NCBI GenBank assembly: GCA_030840185.1
Contig: JAUZFY010000040.1
Location: 1-10,393 of the forward strand
Direction: 5' to 3'
DNA: 10,393 nucleotides
Source of the DNA: Microbacteriaceae bacterium
GTDB taxonomy: Bacteria; Actinomycetota; Actinomycetes; Actinomycetales; Microbacteriaceae
The translations under genes and the position numbers were made by a program. The notes beneath the pieces are model-generated. The model was not told the origin of the DNA and did no database searches. It was given only the letters and a program-made list of their open reading frames with translations. Position 1 is the stretch's first letter, and each line of letters opens with the position of its first letter. This document shows, in pieces, positions 1 through 6,401 of this stretch.

Positions 1-665
1 GCGAATTCATCCTCGAACGGCGGCAACGAGCCGACGACGCTGGCGAGCAGGAAGTCGGCCAAATCGGGATTCCGAGCCAAGATCGGCCCATGGAGATAGG
101 TGCCGATGACGGCTCCTTGCACAGCGCCGTCGCCGTTCGACGTACCGTTCCCTGTGCCGTCGATGAGGCGTCCCAAAGGTGTCGCGTCAGGCCCGAGGAT
201 GGTGCGCCCGGCGTGGTTCTCGAAGCCGGTCAGCACCCCCACCCCGGGAAGCGTTGAATACGCGACTACCTCACCTACGGCGCGGTCACGGAGTCTGTCG
301 GAGTGCACGTCCAAGAGGCCGAAGCCACCGACGACCTCAGAGGCACCGATGACGAAGGACGACCCGAGCAGCTGATAGCCCCCACATACGGCCAATACAG
401 AAGCCCCCGCTCGGACCGCGGCGTGAAGGCTTCTCGAGAGGTGGCTGTCCGCCGCCAACACCCGCTGGGCATCGTCCTCCCCACCCCCGAGAAGGATGAT
501 GTCACTGCTCTCGGGAATTGGCTCGGCCCCATCGACGGTCACGATGTGCGCTGAACCAGCGCGGAGCCGCATGCGTTGTCGCAGCACAATGGCATTGCCG
601 CCGTCGCCGTAGGTACCGAGCAGGCCCGGGCGAACAACTACGATGGTGACTGAAGTGTCAGGCAT
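1..665 (-). CDS. gatD: GatD, glutaminase subunit of lipid II isoglutaminyl synthase (partial, runs off left edge)
   Basis: This is the glutamine amidotransferase that releases ammonia for MurT, which uses it to amidate the alpha-carboxyl of D-Glu in lipid II on the cytoplasmic side of the membrane. The 221 residues present form a class I (CobB/CobQ-like) amidotransferase domain. The nucleophile is Cys94 in LAVCGGYQLLG, the catalytic His is His192 in GTYLHGPILARNPDLAD, and the GFENHAGRT segment (148-156) is characteristic of the GatD family. Known homologues have about 240 residues, so only about 20 C-terminal residues should be missing. The ATG lies inside the end of murT, with an 8-base overlap reading ATGCCTGA, so the two are probably translationally coupled and form a complex. 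CobB/CobQ enzymes of cofactor synthesis are unlikely because of the short length and the murT partner. Confidence 0.93.
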   Translation of the reverse strand, partial: MPDTSVTIVVVRPGLLGTYGDGGNAIVLRQRMRLRAGSAHIVTVDGAEPIPESSDIILLGGGEDDAQRVLAADSHLSRSLHAAVRAGASVLAVCGGYQLLGSSFVIGASEVVGGFGLLDVHSDRLRDRAVGEVVAYSTLPGVGVLTGFENHAGRTILGPDATPLGRLIDGTGNGTSNGDGAVQGAVIGTYLHGPILARNPDLADFLLASVVGSLPPFEDEF

Positions 666-1857
666 GACCAGGCATGACGGACAGCGCTTGTTGGAAGGCG
701 GTGTAGTTCGCGACGAGATCAACCTTCGTCGTCGCGGTTCGCTGCACGGCGCGGGCAAGGTCCCGCTCGACGACAGCCTCGATTCCTGCGTAGTGGAGCC
801 GCAGTGCGATGTCCGCCGCTCGCTCTCCAGAACAGACGATCTTGGTGCCGGCGAGGCGCTCGAACGGGACGTCCCAGATCCACGAGGTGTCTTGGCCGTC
901 CTGGACTCGTGCGTTCAACGCAAGGACGAGAGACGCGTTCGGTTCCAGGATCTCGAAGGTCTCCAACCACCCTGCCGGGTTCTTCGACAAGAGCAGTCGG
1001 ACGTCCACGTCGCCGACGACTCGTCGGGCGTAGCGTCCTGCGACGCTCGACATCGCAGCCCATGCTGCTGGGTTGACCGGTTGTCGCAGTTCCGCCAAAA
1101 CCGCGCCGGCGATGAGCGCATTTGAGATGTTGCATCGACCCGGGAGCCCTGTCGCGAATGTCAGGTCGTGTTCAGGGGGTATCTGGGGCCGCTCGAATCC
1201 ACATCCGTCACAGCGCCAGTTGTCGACATCGACGGACAAGGCATGCGACGAGCAGGACGGACATGCAACCGCGTCGGCGTGCCAAGGCTGTCCGGCGGCC
1301 ACCCAGCGGACGGACGAGGCCGATTGGGCGGCCCAGGTGATGAGAGGGTCGTCGACGTTGGCGACCAGGACACCCCCGAAGGAGGCCAGGGCGTCTCGCC
1401 AGGACTCCGCTATGCGTCGCACCTCGTGGGAGCGGTCCAGCTGGTCACGGGAGAGGTTGAGTAGCGCGACAACCGCCGGCTTGACGAGTTCGAGTGTCGT
1501 TGCGAGGACGAGCTCGTCCACCTCGAGGACGACGGTCGAGGCGGTCGAGCGAGCGAGAAAGGTGCTGATGATTCCGCTGGACAGGTTGGCGCCCGTCGAG
1601 TTGGAGACGGCGTCATCGATCGACGAAGTGATCAGCGCGGATGTCGTGGTCTTGCCGTTTGTGCCGCTGATCACGACAACCGCGGGACCCGTCACGAGAT
1701 CGCGGACCGCCTGTTCGGTCGCAAGCGCGAGGAAGACTCGCCCGCTGATGGTGGCGCCCTGACCGCCGGTGAAGCGGCTGAGCCGACTCGCCAGGCGTGC
1801 CGTCAAGCGGGCGGCGCGCGTCCGAAATGGGAAGCCTCGCATGGGGTGACCGGACAT
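658..1857 (-). CDS. murT: MurT, Mur-ligase-like subunit of lipid II isoglutaminyl synthase
   Basis: MurT activates the D-Glu carboxyl of lipid II with ATP and, using ammonia from GatD, converts it to D-isoglutamine. The 399 residues show the ATP-binding loop ISGTNGKTTTS (63-73), the segment STGANLSSGI (87-96), and a four-cysteine zinc ribbon inserted in the Mur-ligase central domain (C199, C202, C216, C219), typical of MurT. The C-terminal DUF1727 domain has LSKNPAGW (290-297) and DTSWIWDVPFE (323-333). From family knowledge the Asp of WIWD probably completes the GatD catalytic triad, though I cannot prove the alignment here. Length is slightly below the usual 410-440. The ATG at 1857 has a GGTGA Shine-Dalgarno 6 nt upstream; Met6 is an alternative start. 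It overlaps gatD by 8 bases. Confidence 0.94.
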   Translation of the reverse strand: MSGHPMRGFPFRTRAARLTARLASRLSRFTGGQGATISGRVFLALATEQAVRDLVTGPAVVVISGTNGKTTTSALITSSIDDAVSNSTGANLSSGIISTFLARSTASTVVLEVDELVLATTLELVKPAVVALLNLSRDQLDRSHEVRRIAESWRDALASFGGVLVANVDDPLITWAAQSASSVRWVAAGQPWHADAVACPSCSSHALSVDVDNWRCDGCGFERPQIPPEHDLTFATGLPGRCNISNALIAGAVLAELRQPVNPAAWAAMSSVAGRYARRVVGDVDVRLLLSKNPAGWLETFEILEPNASLVLALNARVQDGQDTSWIWDVPFERLAGTKIVCSGERAADIALRLHYAGIEAVVERDLARAVQRTATTKVDLVANYTAFQQALSVMPGHA

Positions 1858-1863
1858 GTGGGC

Positions 1864-1871
1864 TCACCGTA
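1864..1871 (-). promoter_or_regulatory. murT start signals: RBS GGTGA overlapping a TACGGT box
   Basis: On the minus strand TACGGT (1871-1866) lies 8 nt before the murT ATG and overlaps GGTGA (1868-1864), which lies 6 nt before the ATG and can pair with the 16S rRNA tail. The first reads as a leaderless-type -10 box and the second as a conventional ribosome binding site. They are alternatives, and the sequence alone cannot decide between them. A TTGACC further upstream (minus strand, 1950-1945) has no good partner -10. Confidence 0.4.
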
Positions 1872-1911
1872 GAGATGTGGCCGTTAGCGGCAAGCAAAGC
1901 CCGGCGCCTCG

Positions 1912-1971
1912 AAAGTAAAGCTGTCCACCAAAAGCTCCTTCCGCGGTCAAGCTTTGCCCAGCTCTAACTTT
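1912..1971. repeat. Nested imperfect palindrome upstream of murT
   Basis: Outer arms AAAGTAAAGCTG (1912-1923) and CAGCTCTAACTTT (1959-1971) pair with one bulge and one mismatch. Inner arms AAAGCT (1931-1936) and AGCTTT (1950-1955) pair perfectly, and both pairs are centred near 1942-1943. The centre contains CCGCGG. The stretch is richer in A/T than its surroundings and lies about 55-115 bases upstream of the murT start. It could be an operator for a dimeric regulator or a structured leader; no function is shown. Confidence 0.4.
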
Positions 1972-2089
1972 GCGTGCACCTGCCGCGGTTGCGCGCGTCT
2001 CTACGGTCGCCGCATGCCCCAGTCATCGCAAGCGTCCTCGCCGCGATGACGGCACCGACGCTCGAGCAACCACCCGAGACCCAAGGAGA

Positions 2090-2323
2090 TCGGCCGCGAG
2101 CCATCCGCTGCTGGTGGTCTGGGTCGGAGCTGTCGCGGCAGCGTGGCTCATTCACCCGCCACGGACGTCCTGGCATTTCTTCCACGACGCCGCGGCCATG
2201 CCGATCGGCAGGCTCGTCGCAACCCTTGGCGCCCTTGTCCTTGTCTTCCTTCTTCCCCGGCCCCCAGGGCTTCAGGTCGCGGAAAACGGCGTCGGGGTGC
2301 CCTCGCCGATGGGAGCAACCTAG
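2090..2323 (+). pseudogene. Possible remnant of a polytopic membrane protein
   Basis: A short open frame encodes two hydrophobic segments, HPLLVVWVGAVAAAWLI and then LVATLGALVLVFLLP, with HPPRTSWHFFHDAA between them, before a TAG at 2321-2323. The HPPxTSWHFF stretch reminds me of the N-terminus of actinobacterial multi-pass glycosyltransferase-like proteins, in which a luminal loop normally follows; here the frame goes almost straight into another hydrophobic segment. The frame extends back to a TTG at 1970 but has no ATG before the first hydrophobic segment. An AAGGAG at 2083-2088 has no start codon at proper spacing in this frame. I read it as a decayed or internally deleted gene; a small two-helix membrane protein is the alternative. 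The family assignment is from memory and weak. Confidence 0.28.
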
Positions 2324-2504
2324 GGACGGCCCGGTTCGAGTCAAGTTCGCGTCAGGCAAAGACGTACGTCTCGCGAGGCGAGTCCGTACTTCGCCTACCC
2401 CTGATGGCGCCCGTGTTCCGGGAAGTGGCACTTGCGCCTCTTCGGTGCCGATGAAATACGGTCCGGTCGACGAAGGCGCCCTTGGCCCACTGCGAGGACG
2501 ATGG

Positions 2505-3422
2505 ATGAAGAGACCTCAATCGAGATCGGCCGGCGGTGCGGATGAGTCCGTCGACGTTGAGGGCGCCGCGCATGAGTCCCCTCTCGTTGCGACGCAGTTG
2601 ACATCGAACGGCTCGCCACTGGTGTCCGACACGAACGACCTCGGCGTACTTCGCGCCTACTCGGATGGGCTCAGTGATCATCGGAGGGTCCGTGAGCGCT
2701 ACGACGAGGACGGCTATCTACTGTGTCGGGCCCTGCTCGACCGGTCTGACGTGTTGGCGCTGCGATCGGCGTACTTCTCTGCGGCTCGGTCGTCGGGCGA
2801 GCCGCCGGGCCCCCTGACGATGAGCGGACCGGAAATGGTTCCACATGGGGTGGCGGGCCATCGCGCGCATTCCTTTGTAAGGACGCCGGAGTTTCAAGCG
2901 TTCACTTCGATCCCAGCGCTGCGCGACGTGGCCGCCGTGATCCTCGCCTGCGAGCCTCGCCTTCTACCGCGCCAGATACTCCGCGAGTACAGCCCCGGAA
3001 GCAATCGGGCATCGCGCGCCCATACGGATCACGTCTACATCAACCGTGGCACCAAGAACGTCGTCACGGCCTGGATACCGATTGGAGATTGCTCCCTGGC
3101 GAGCGGCTCGCTGGTCTACTTGGAGGGATCCCACCACCTCCAACCGGATGAGCTCGACGCCGTGCGTGCTGTCACGGATCGAAGCGACCCGCGGCGGTTG
3201 AGCCACGACCTCGGATGGGTGGCGCGGCGTCTCGGCCGCCGTTGGCTCGTCGGCGACTATCGGGCGGGCGACGTGGTCTTCCACTCGCCCCACATGATCC
3301 ACGCCACTCTGGATGTGAGCGGCACGATGCCGCGGTTGTCCACCGACGTTCGGTTCATTCCCGCGACCGAAGAGGCCGACGAGCGGTGGCTGGAAACGTG
3401 GTCAGGCGACGACGGCAATTGA
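2505..3422 (+). CDS. PhyH-family Fe(II)/2-oxoglutarate-dependent dioxygenase
   Basis: A phytanoyl-CoA-dioxygenase-like enzyme that should couple oxidative decarboxylation of 2-oxoglutarate to hydroxylation of an unknown small substrate in the cytoplasm. With the start used here it has 305 residues. The family N-terminal signature YDEDGYLL is at 66-73. The iron ligands are the H-x-D pair H173/D175 in RAHTDHVYIN and the distal H266 in SPHMIHATLD, followed by R277 in MPRLSTDVRF as the likely 2-oxoglutarate carboxylate anchor. YRAGDVVFHSPHMIH is typical of the family. ATG at 2505 has GAGGA 6 nt upstream. An in-frame GTG at 2622 would give 266 residues and remove a poorly conserved, disordered-looking N-terminus, so it cannot be excluded. 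No neighbour reveals the substrate; ectoine-hydroxylase-specific motifs are not apparent. Confidence 0.85.
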   Translation: MKRPQSRSAGGADESVDVEGAAHESPLVATQLTSNGSPLVSDTNDLGVLRAYSDGLSDHRRVRERYDEDGYLLCRALLDRSDVLALRSAYFSAARSSGEPPGPLTMSGPEMVPHGVAGHRAHSFVRTPEFQAFTSIPALRDVAAVILACEPRLLPRQILREYSPGSNRASRAHTDHVYINRGTKNVVTAWIPIGDCSLASGSLVYLEGSHHLQPDELDAVRAVTDRSDPRRLSHDLGWVARRLGRRWLVGDYRAGDVVFHSPHMIHATLDVSGTMPRLSTDVRFIPATEEADERWLETWSGDDGN

Positions 3423-3524
3423 GGGATGCATGGTGCCCGCGCTCTGACATCGGTACGGGCGGCCCCGCGGATGCCAGCGCATGGTGTGTGCCTTGGAGAC
3501 CGCAATGCGGCTAGGAGTGCTCTC

Positions 3525-3704
3525 GTGATCCTGATCGCCCTGATCGCCATGGGTCTTGCTGTCAGTCGTGTCGCGAAGCGAGTTCGGCGAACCGGACCCG
3601 GTGAGACGGGCCCGTGGGCAGCGGTGTTGGAGCACGACCGAGCAATGCGAGCGCTCGCCCCGATCGACGCGGAGGACACGGAGGAGGAGAATCCCTCGGA
3701 CTAG
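3525..3704 (+). CDS. Small single-pass membrane protein of unknown function
   Basis: I do not recognise this family. The GTG at 3525 is preceded by AGGAG (3513-3517) at a 7-nt spacing, the best ribosome binding site in the neighbourhood, and gives 59 residues. The first 16 or so residues form a hydrophobic helix (ILIALIAMGLAVSRV) followed by a basic stop-transfer stretch AKRVRR. A short tail ends in the very acidic DAEDTEEENPSD. This predicts an anchored protein with a small cytoplasmic tail. The frame is also open from an ATG at 3426, but that extension has no Shine-Dalgarno and looks non-coding. It begins 102 bases after the dioxygenase stop and could be co-transcribed with it. Confidence 0.45.
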   Translation: MILIALIAMGLAVSRVAKRVRRTGPGETGPWAAVLEHDRAMRALAPIDAEDTEEENPSD

Positions 3705-3762
3705 CTTCCGGTGTGCCCAGGAGCGGCTCTCAGCGAACCGTCTCACATCCGATGACGCACTG

Positions 3763-3791
3763 GCGCCGATGTCAGTGGATCACATCGGTGC
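3763..3791. terminator. Hairpin between convergent genes, possible bidirectional terminator
   Basis: GCGCCGATGT (3763-3772) and ACATCGGTGC (3782-3791) pair over 10 bp with one G-T wobble around a 9-base loop. The hairpin begins two bases beyond the stop codon of the minus-strand transporter and 58 bases after the stop of the plus-strand small protein. There is no T-run on either side, so it is not a classical intrinsic terminator; GC-rich actinobacterial genes often end in such bare hairpins. Confidence 0.4.
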
Positions 3792-3792
3792 A

Positions 3793-4662
3793 CTACCCGG
3801 TGAGCGACGGCCGCACCGCTCGTGCGGCCGCGTGGCTCTTGGCGAGATAGGCGAGCCCGCAAGCGGCAATCACCAGTCCGCCCACCGCGCCGGTCCCGCG
3901 AGTTCCGGCCAGGATCGGGCGCTCGTGAAGCACGAGCAACGCGAGGGCGACGCTGGCCGCCGACTCCGTGAAGATCGCGATTGGAAGGGACAAGGTCGGT
4001 TGGCCTGCTTGATAGATCGCCTGGACCAGGATGACGGCGACGCCCGAAGCCACTACAGCGGCGTAGGGATAGGGCGAGTCCGCCGCAACTCGGACGCCAT
4101 GGCCAAGAGCGTCGGCACCTGCCCGGACAAGAACAGCTACGAGCGCGTTGGCGAGACCAGCCGCCAGACCCACCGCAGCCGCTCGTCTCGCGCCATGCTT
4201 GTGGCGCGCCTCGCTCACGCAGATGCCGAGCACCACGAGAAGGACCGCGGTCGCCGCCCCGAGTGGACGAGGTGCGACGATCGTCGTACCTGCCCGCGAG
4301 GTGTTCCCTGCCGTGAGGAAGAGCGCGACGCCCCCGGCAACAGCGATGACCGCTCGCCAGGTGCGCCAGCCCAAGGGTGCCCGATCGCTCCATGCGGTGA
4401 TCGCGAGACAGACGATGAGTGCGGTCCCGACTATCGGTTGCACCGTGACGACCGAGCCATGGTCGAGAGCGCCGAGCTGAAGGAGGAAACCAATGCCGCT
4501 GACCGCGACCCCCACCAGCCAGATCGGCTTGGCTGCGAGGTGACTGATCACCCGGATCCGAAACGCGTGGTCGAAAGAGATCCTGCGGGCATCTCGAAGT
4601 TGCAGTGCCATGCCCGTTCCGAAAGCGATCGCAGCGAGCGACGACAACCAGATGCTGCTCAC
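3793..4662 (-). CDS. DMT-superfamily (EamA-like) membrane transporter
   Basis: The 289 residues are almost entirely hydrophobic, with about nine to ten predicted transmembrane helices (for example 3-22, 44-64, 70-91, 103-118, 133-150, 163-182, 201-220 and 258-276). The two halves look alike in layout, as in drug/metabolite transporters. Conserved-looking pieces include LQLGALDHGSVVTVQPIVGT (62-81) and, in the second half, the LVLHERP stretch, like the helix-ending glutamate segments of EamA repeats. The substrate cannot be read from the sequence. Given the glycosyltransferase next door, export or flipping of a lipid-linked sugar is possible (inference: ArnE/F are small DMT members); a metabolite exporter or NIPA-like transporter are alternatives. 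The GTG start overlaps the stop of a 10-codon upstream frame (GTGA), suggesting translational coupling. Confidence 0.75.
   Translation of the reverse strand: MSSIWLSSLAAIAFGTGMALQLRDARRISFDHAFRIRVISHLAAKPIWLVGVAVSGIGFLLQLGALDHGSVVTVQPIVGTALIVCLAITAWSDRAPLGWRTWRAVIAVAGGVALFLTAGNTSRAGTTIVAPRPLGAATAVLLVVLGICVSEARHKHGARRAAAVGLAAGLANALVAVLVRAGADALGHGVRVAADSPYPYAAVVASGVAVILVQAIYQAGQPTLSLPIAIFTESAASVALALLVLHERPILAGTRGTGAVGGLVIAACGLAYLAKSHAAARAVRPSLTG
3808..3830. repeat. Perfect 9-bp inverted repeat at the 3' end of the transporter gene
   Basis: CGGCCGCAC (3808-3816) and GTGCGGCCG (3822-3830) are perfect complements around a 5-base loop. The hairpin lies within the last codons of the minus-strand transporter, encoding part of HAAARAV. 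Its closeness to the hairpin at 3763-3791 suggests a tandem transcription-stop structure, but it could be incidental to an Ala/Arg-rich codon run. Confidence 0.35.
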
Positions 4663-4691
4663 GTCGGGCGGCCGACGCCCGCGATGTCCAT
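4659..4691 (-). CDS. Possible 10-codon leader ORF coupled to the transporter gene
   Basis: An ATG at 4691 starts the frame MDIAGVGRPT followed by TGA; the stop overlaps the GTG start of the transporter as GTGA (4662-4659). Six nt upstream of the ATG is TACCTT (4703-4698 on the minus strand), a good TAnnnT -10 box, so the transcript may begin at the ATG itself. Ribosomes would then load on this leaderless start and re-initiate at the transporter GTG, which has no clear Shine-Dalgarno of its own. The peptide has no regulatory-looking codon runs, so coupling rather than attenuation is the likely role. Confidence 0.35.
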   Translation of the reverse strand: MDIAGVGRPT

Positions 4692-4697
4692 GACCAG

Positions 4698-4703
4698 AAG
4701 GTA
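4698..4703 (-). promoter_or_regulatory. Putative -10 box TACCTT, leaderless type
   Basis: TACCTT ends 6 nt before the ATG of the 10-codon leader frame upstream of the transporter. The distance from an actinobacterial TAnnnT box to its start site would place transcription initiation at the ATG. No convincing -35 element is visible. Confidence 0.35.
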
Positions 4704-4758
4704 GCTTGGGCTGCTCGCAGGTTCTGCGGTCACGCTCCGCGTCGTGCAGGATTGCGAC

Positions 4759-5505
4759 GTGTCAGCGACTGAGCATCCGAGGCGTGTGGCAGTCGTGCCG
4801 GCGTACAACGAGCAAGCGACCGTGGCGACCGTGCTCGACCAGCTCTATCCCCTTGTCGATCGGCTCGTCGTCGTCGACGACGGCTCGACAGACGAAACTC
4901 GGCAGCGCATCGAGCAGTGGCTTCCGGGCCATCCTGAAGCGCGCCTGCTCGTCTTCGACGAGAACCGCGGCATGTCGGCCGCCTACCACGCCGCCTTCAC
5001 GGATCTACGGGCAGCACTCGCTCGTGATGAGCTGGGGGCGGACGATCTGGTGTTCACCGTCGATGCCGATGGTCAACACGAGCTCGCGGTCTTTGAACGC
5101 TTGGAGTCCCTCATGGTGTCGGGGATCCTTGACGCGCTCCTGGTCCGCAGAGACCTTTCGACCTATCCGCGCTACAAGCGGCTCGGGAACTGGACGCTGA
5201 GCGCGTGGGCCAGCCTGTGGGCTGGCCATCGACTGCTCGATGTCGAGTCTGGCTACCGAGTATTCCGACTCGGCGCGTTGACCGATGCACTCGACTACTA
5301 CCGCGGCTACAGATACAGCGAGACCGTCGAGGTGGCCGTCGTGATGTGTCGTCTGCACTACAAGGTCCGGAACGACGAACTGGTTGCCGTGCCCATCTTC
5401 CGTTCTCGCACGACCTTGATGGACGCAGCGATCGACTTCATGGCGATACCCCTCGCGGCTGCTCGCGTGTGGACTCGGCGGGGCAGATCGCAACCTGCTC
5501 GATAG
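4759..5505 (+). CDS. Family 2 glycosyltransferase, polyprenyl-phosphate sugar synthase-like
   Basis: A GT-A fold, inverting glycosyltransferase of the DPM1/ArnC type that would transfer a sugar from a nucleotide donor, probably to polyprenyl phosphate on the cytoplasmic face. With the start used here it has 248 residues. Visible motifs are VAVVPAYNE near the N-terminus, VVVDDGSTDET with the nucleotide-binding Asp pair (about 40-41), the metal-binding DAD (102-104) in FTVDADGQHE, and DVESGYRVFR (about 161-170). No C-terminal membrane helices are present, as in soluble DPM1-like enzymes. GTG 4759 has AGGA 7 nt upstream; GTG 4744 would add five residues. The 3' end overlaps the convergent deacetylase gene by 148 bases. 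The sugar and acceptor are inferred from class and neighbours only. Confidence 0.85.
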   Translation: MSATEHPRRVAVVPAYNEQATVATVLDQLYPLVDRLVVVDDGSTDETRQRIEQWLPGHPEARLLVFDENRGMSAAYHAAFTDLRAALARDELGADDLVFTVDADGQHELAVFERLESLMVSGILDALLVRRDLSTYPRYKRLGNWTLSAWASLWAGHRLLDVESGYRVFRLGALTDALDYYRGYRYSETVEVAVVMCRLHYKVRNDELVAVPIFRSRTTLMDAAIDFMAIPLAAARVWTRRGRSQPAR

Positions 5506-6371
5506 CCGGGTCGGCCGAGGAGAACATCGAGCCGAACCGCCTGGAGGCCTCGCTTCTCCAAGCCTCGGAGGATCAGCGGCAAGGCGCGGATGAGCACCCT
5601 TCTGTCGGCAAGGACGTCGCCATCAAGCCCATCGTGAAGGTCGACGATCGATCCAGGACGGACTCGGGAGAGAATGCGATGCGCAAGTGCAACGGGATCG
5701 TGGGACTTCCAGTCCGATGCCGAGACATCCCACCCGATCATGACCATGTGCGCGCGGTGGACCGTCATGGCCACGAACGGGGTGTGTTGTCCGTGTGGTG
5801 CGCGGAAGAACGCAGGGCATACGCCGGTCTGGTTGGCGATCGCTCGCTCGGCCTTGCCGAGTTCGGGATATCTGGGGTCGAGCCAGTGCGTCGAATCGTG
5901 GTGGTACGAGTGGTTGCCAATGAGGTGCCCGTCGGCGACGAGTTCCCGGCTGATGGCCGGCCGGCGGTTCACCGCCTTGCCCACCGAGAAGAACGTGCCT
6001 TTGGCATCGGCTTCGTCGAGGATTTCGGCAAGCGCGAGCGTGTCGGAATCGTTCGGCCCATCGTCGAAGGTCAGGGCCACGTTCGATGTACTGCGACTGC
6101 CATGGCTGATCTGATCTCCGAACCAGCGGAGCTGCGCTGAGTTGGCGCCGATCCAGCAACCCGTTCCGGTCACGACCGTCGCGCTGATCACCAGAATCGC
6201 CGCGGCATGCCTCCCCCGGCCTCGAGCAATGCCCAGCAAGGCGACGATGGATACCCCCAGGGCGAGTTCAAGGATGAGCCGTAGGCCCTCTTCGCTCGTC
6301 TGGCCGACGAGCCAGGCGGTGGTCCCCGCGAGCACGGTCGCTCCGAGCGCGGCCCCTGTCCGGCGCGACAC
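5358..6371 (-). CDS. Membrane-anchored NodB-type polysaccharide deacetylase
   Basis: A carbohydrate esterase family 4 enzyme that would remove an N-acyl group from an amino sugar. All motifs are present (337-residue numbering): VALTFDDGPND with the catalytic base and metal Asp (about 103-104), metal ligands H154 and H158 in GNHSYHHDST, FFRAPHG (189-194), WDVSASDW, and IVDLHDG (242-248) with the catalytic His. Three N-terminal hydrophobic segments (about 6-23, 30-48, 55-75) precede it. The basic loop ARGRGRH after the second and the acidic loop SEEG after the first put the catalytic domain outside the cell by the positive-inside rule. GTG 6371 was chosen; GTG 6398 is also possible. The last 50 or so residues lie beyond the NodB fold and are antisense to the glycosyltransferase 3' end. 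Substrates could be peptidoglycan or a lipid-linked sugar. Confidence 0.87.
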   Translation of the reverse strand: MSRRTGAALGATVLAGTTAWLVGQTSEEGLRLILELALGVSIVALLGIARGRGRHAAAILVISATVVTGTGCWIGANSAQLRWFGDQISHGSRSTSNVALTFDDGPNDSDTLALAEILDEADAKGTFFSVGKAVNRRPAISRELVADGHLIGNHSYHHDSTHWLDPRYPELGKAERAIANQTGVCPAFFRAPHGQHTPFVAMTVHRAHMVMIGWDVSASDWKSHDPVALAHRILSRVRPGSIVDLHDGLDGDVLADRRVLIRALPLILRGLEKRGLQAVRLDVLLGRPGYRAGCDLPRRVHTRAAARGIAMKSIAASIKVVRERKMGTATSSSFRTL

Positions 6372-6401
6372 TTGCCGGCAGTGACCGCCCGAGCGCACCT
6401 C

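Larger units (their letters stand above)
1858..2504. other. Gene-poor region between murT and the PhyH gene
   Basis: These 647 bases hold no confidently coding gene. The left part carries the murT start signals and the nested palindrome. The middle contains a short membrane-protein-like frame annotated separately as a possible remnant. The frame of the downstream dioxygenase stays open back to 1974, but the translation before 2505 is Arg/Pro/Ser-rich with no recognisable domain, so I treat it as non-coding. I saw no tRNA, CRISPR array or insertion-sequence end. Confidence 0.5.

Noticed and set aside
1073..1762. A 229-codon plus-strand open frame.
   Set aside because: It is antisense to murT, which carries clear Mur-ligase and zinc-ribbon motifs; composition fits a shadow frame.
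2333..2342. GGTTCGAGTC resembles a tRNA T-loop.
   Set aside because: The flanking bases cannot form the 5-bp T-stem, and no acceptor stem or anticodon arm is present around it.
1974..2504. Long in-frame extension upstream of the dioxygenase, making a 482-residue protein.
   Set aside because: The extension is Arg/Pro/Ser-rich without a domain, the PhyH homology starts after residue 60 of the shorter form, and ATG 2505 has a good GAGGA site.
3556..4704. A 382-codon plus-strand open frame.
   Set aside because: It is antisense to the transporter gene and is rich in Arg, Asp and His, as expected for the shadow of a hydrophobic GC-rich gene.
5205..6140. A 311-codon plus-strand open frame.
   Set aside because: It is out of frame with the glycosyltransferase and then antisense to the deacetylase, whose catalytic motifs are all on the minus strand.
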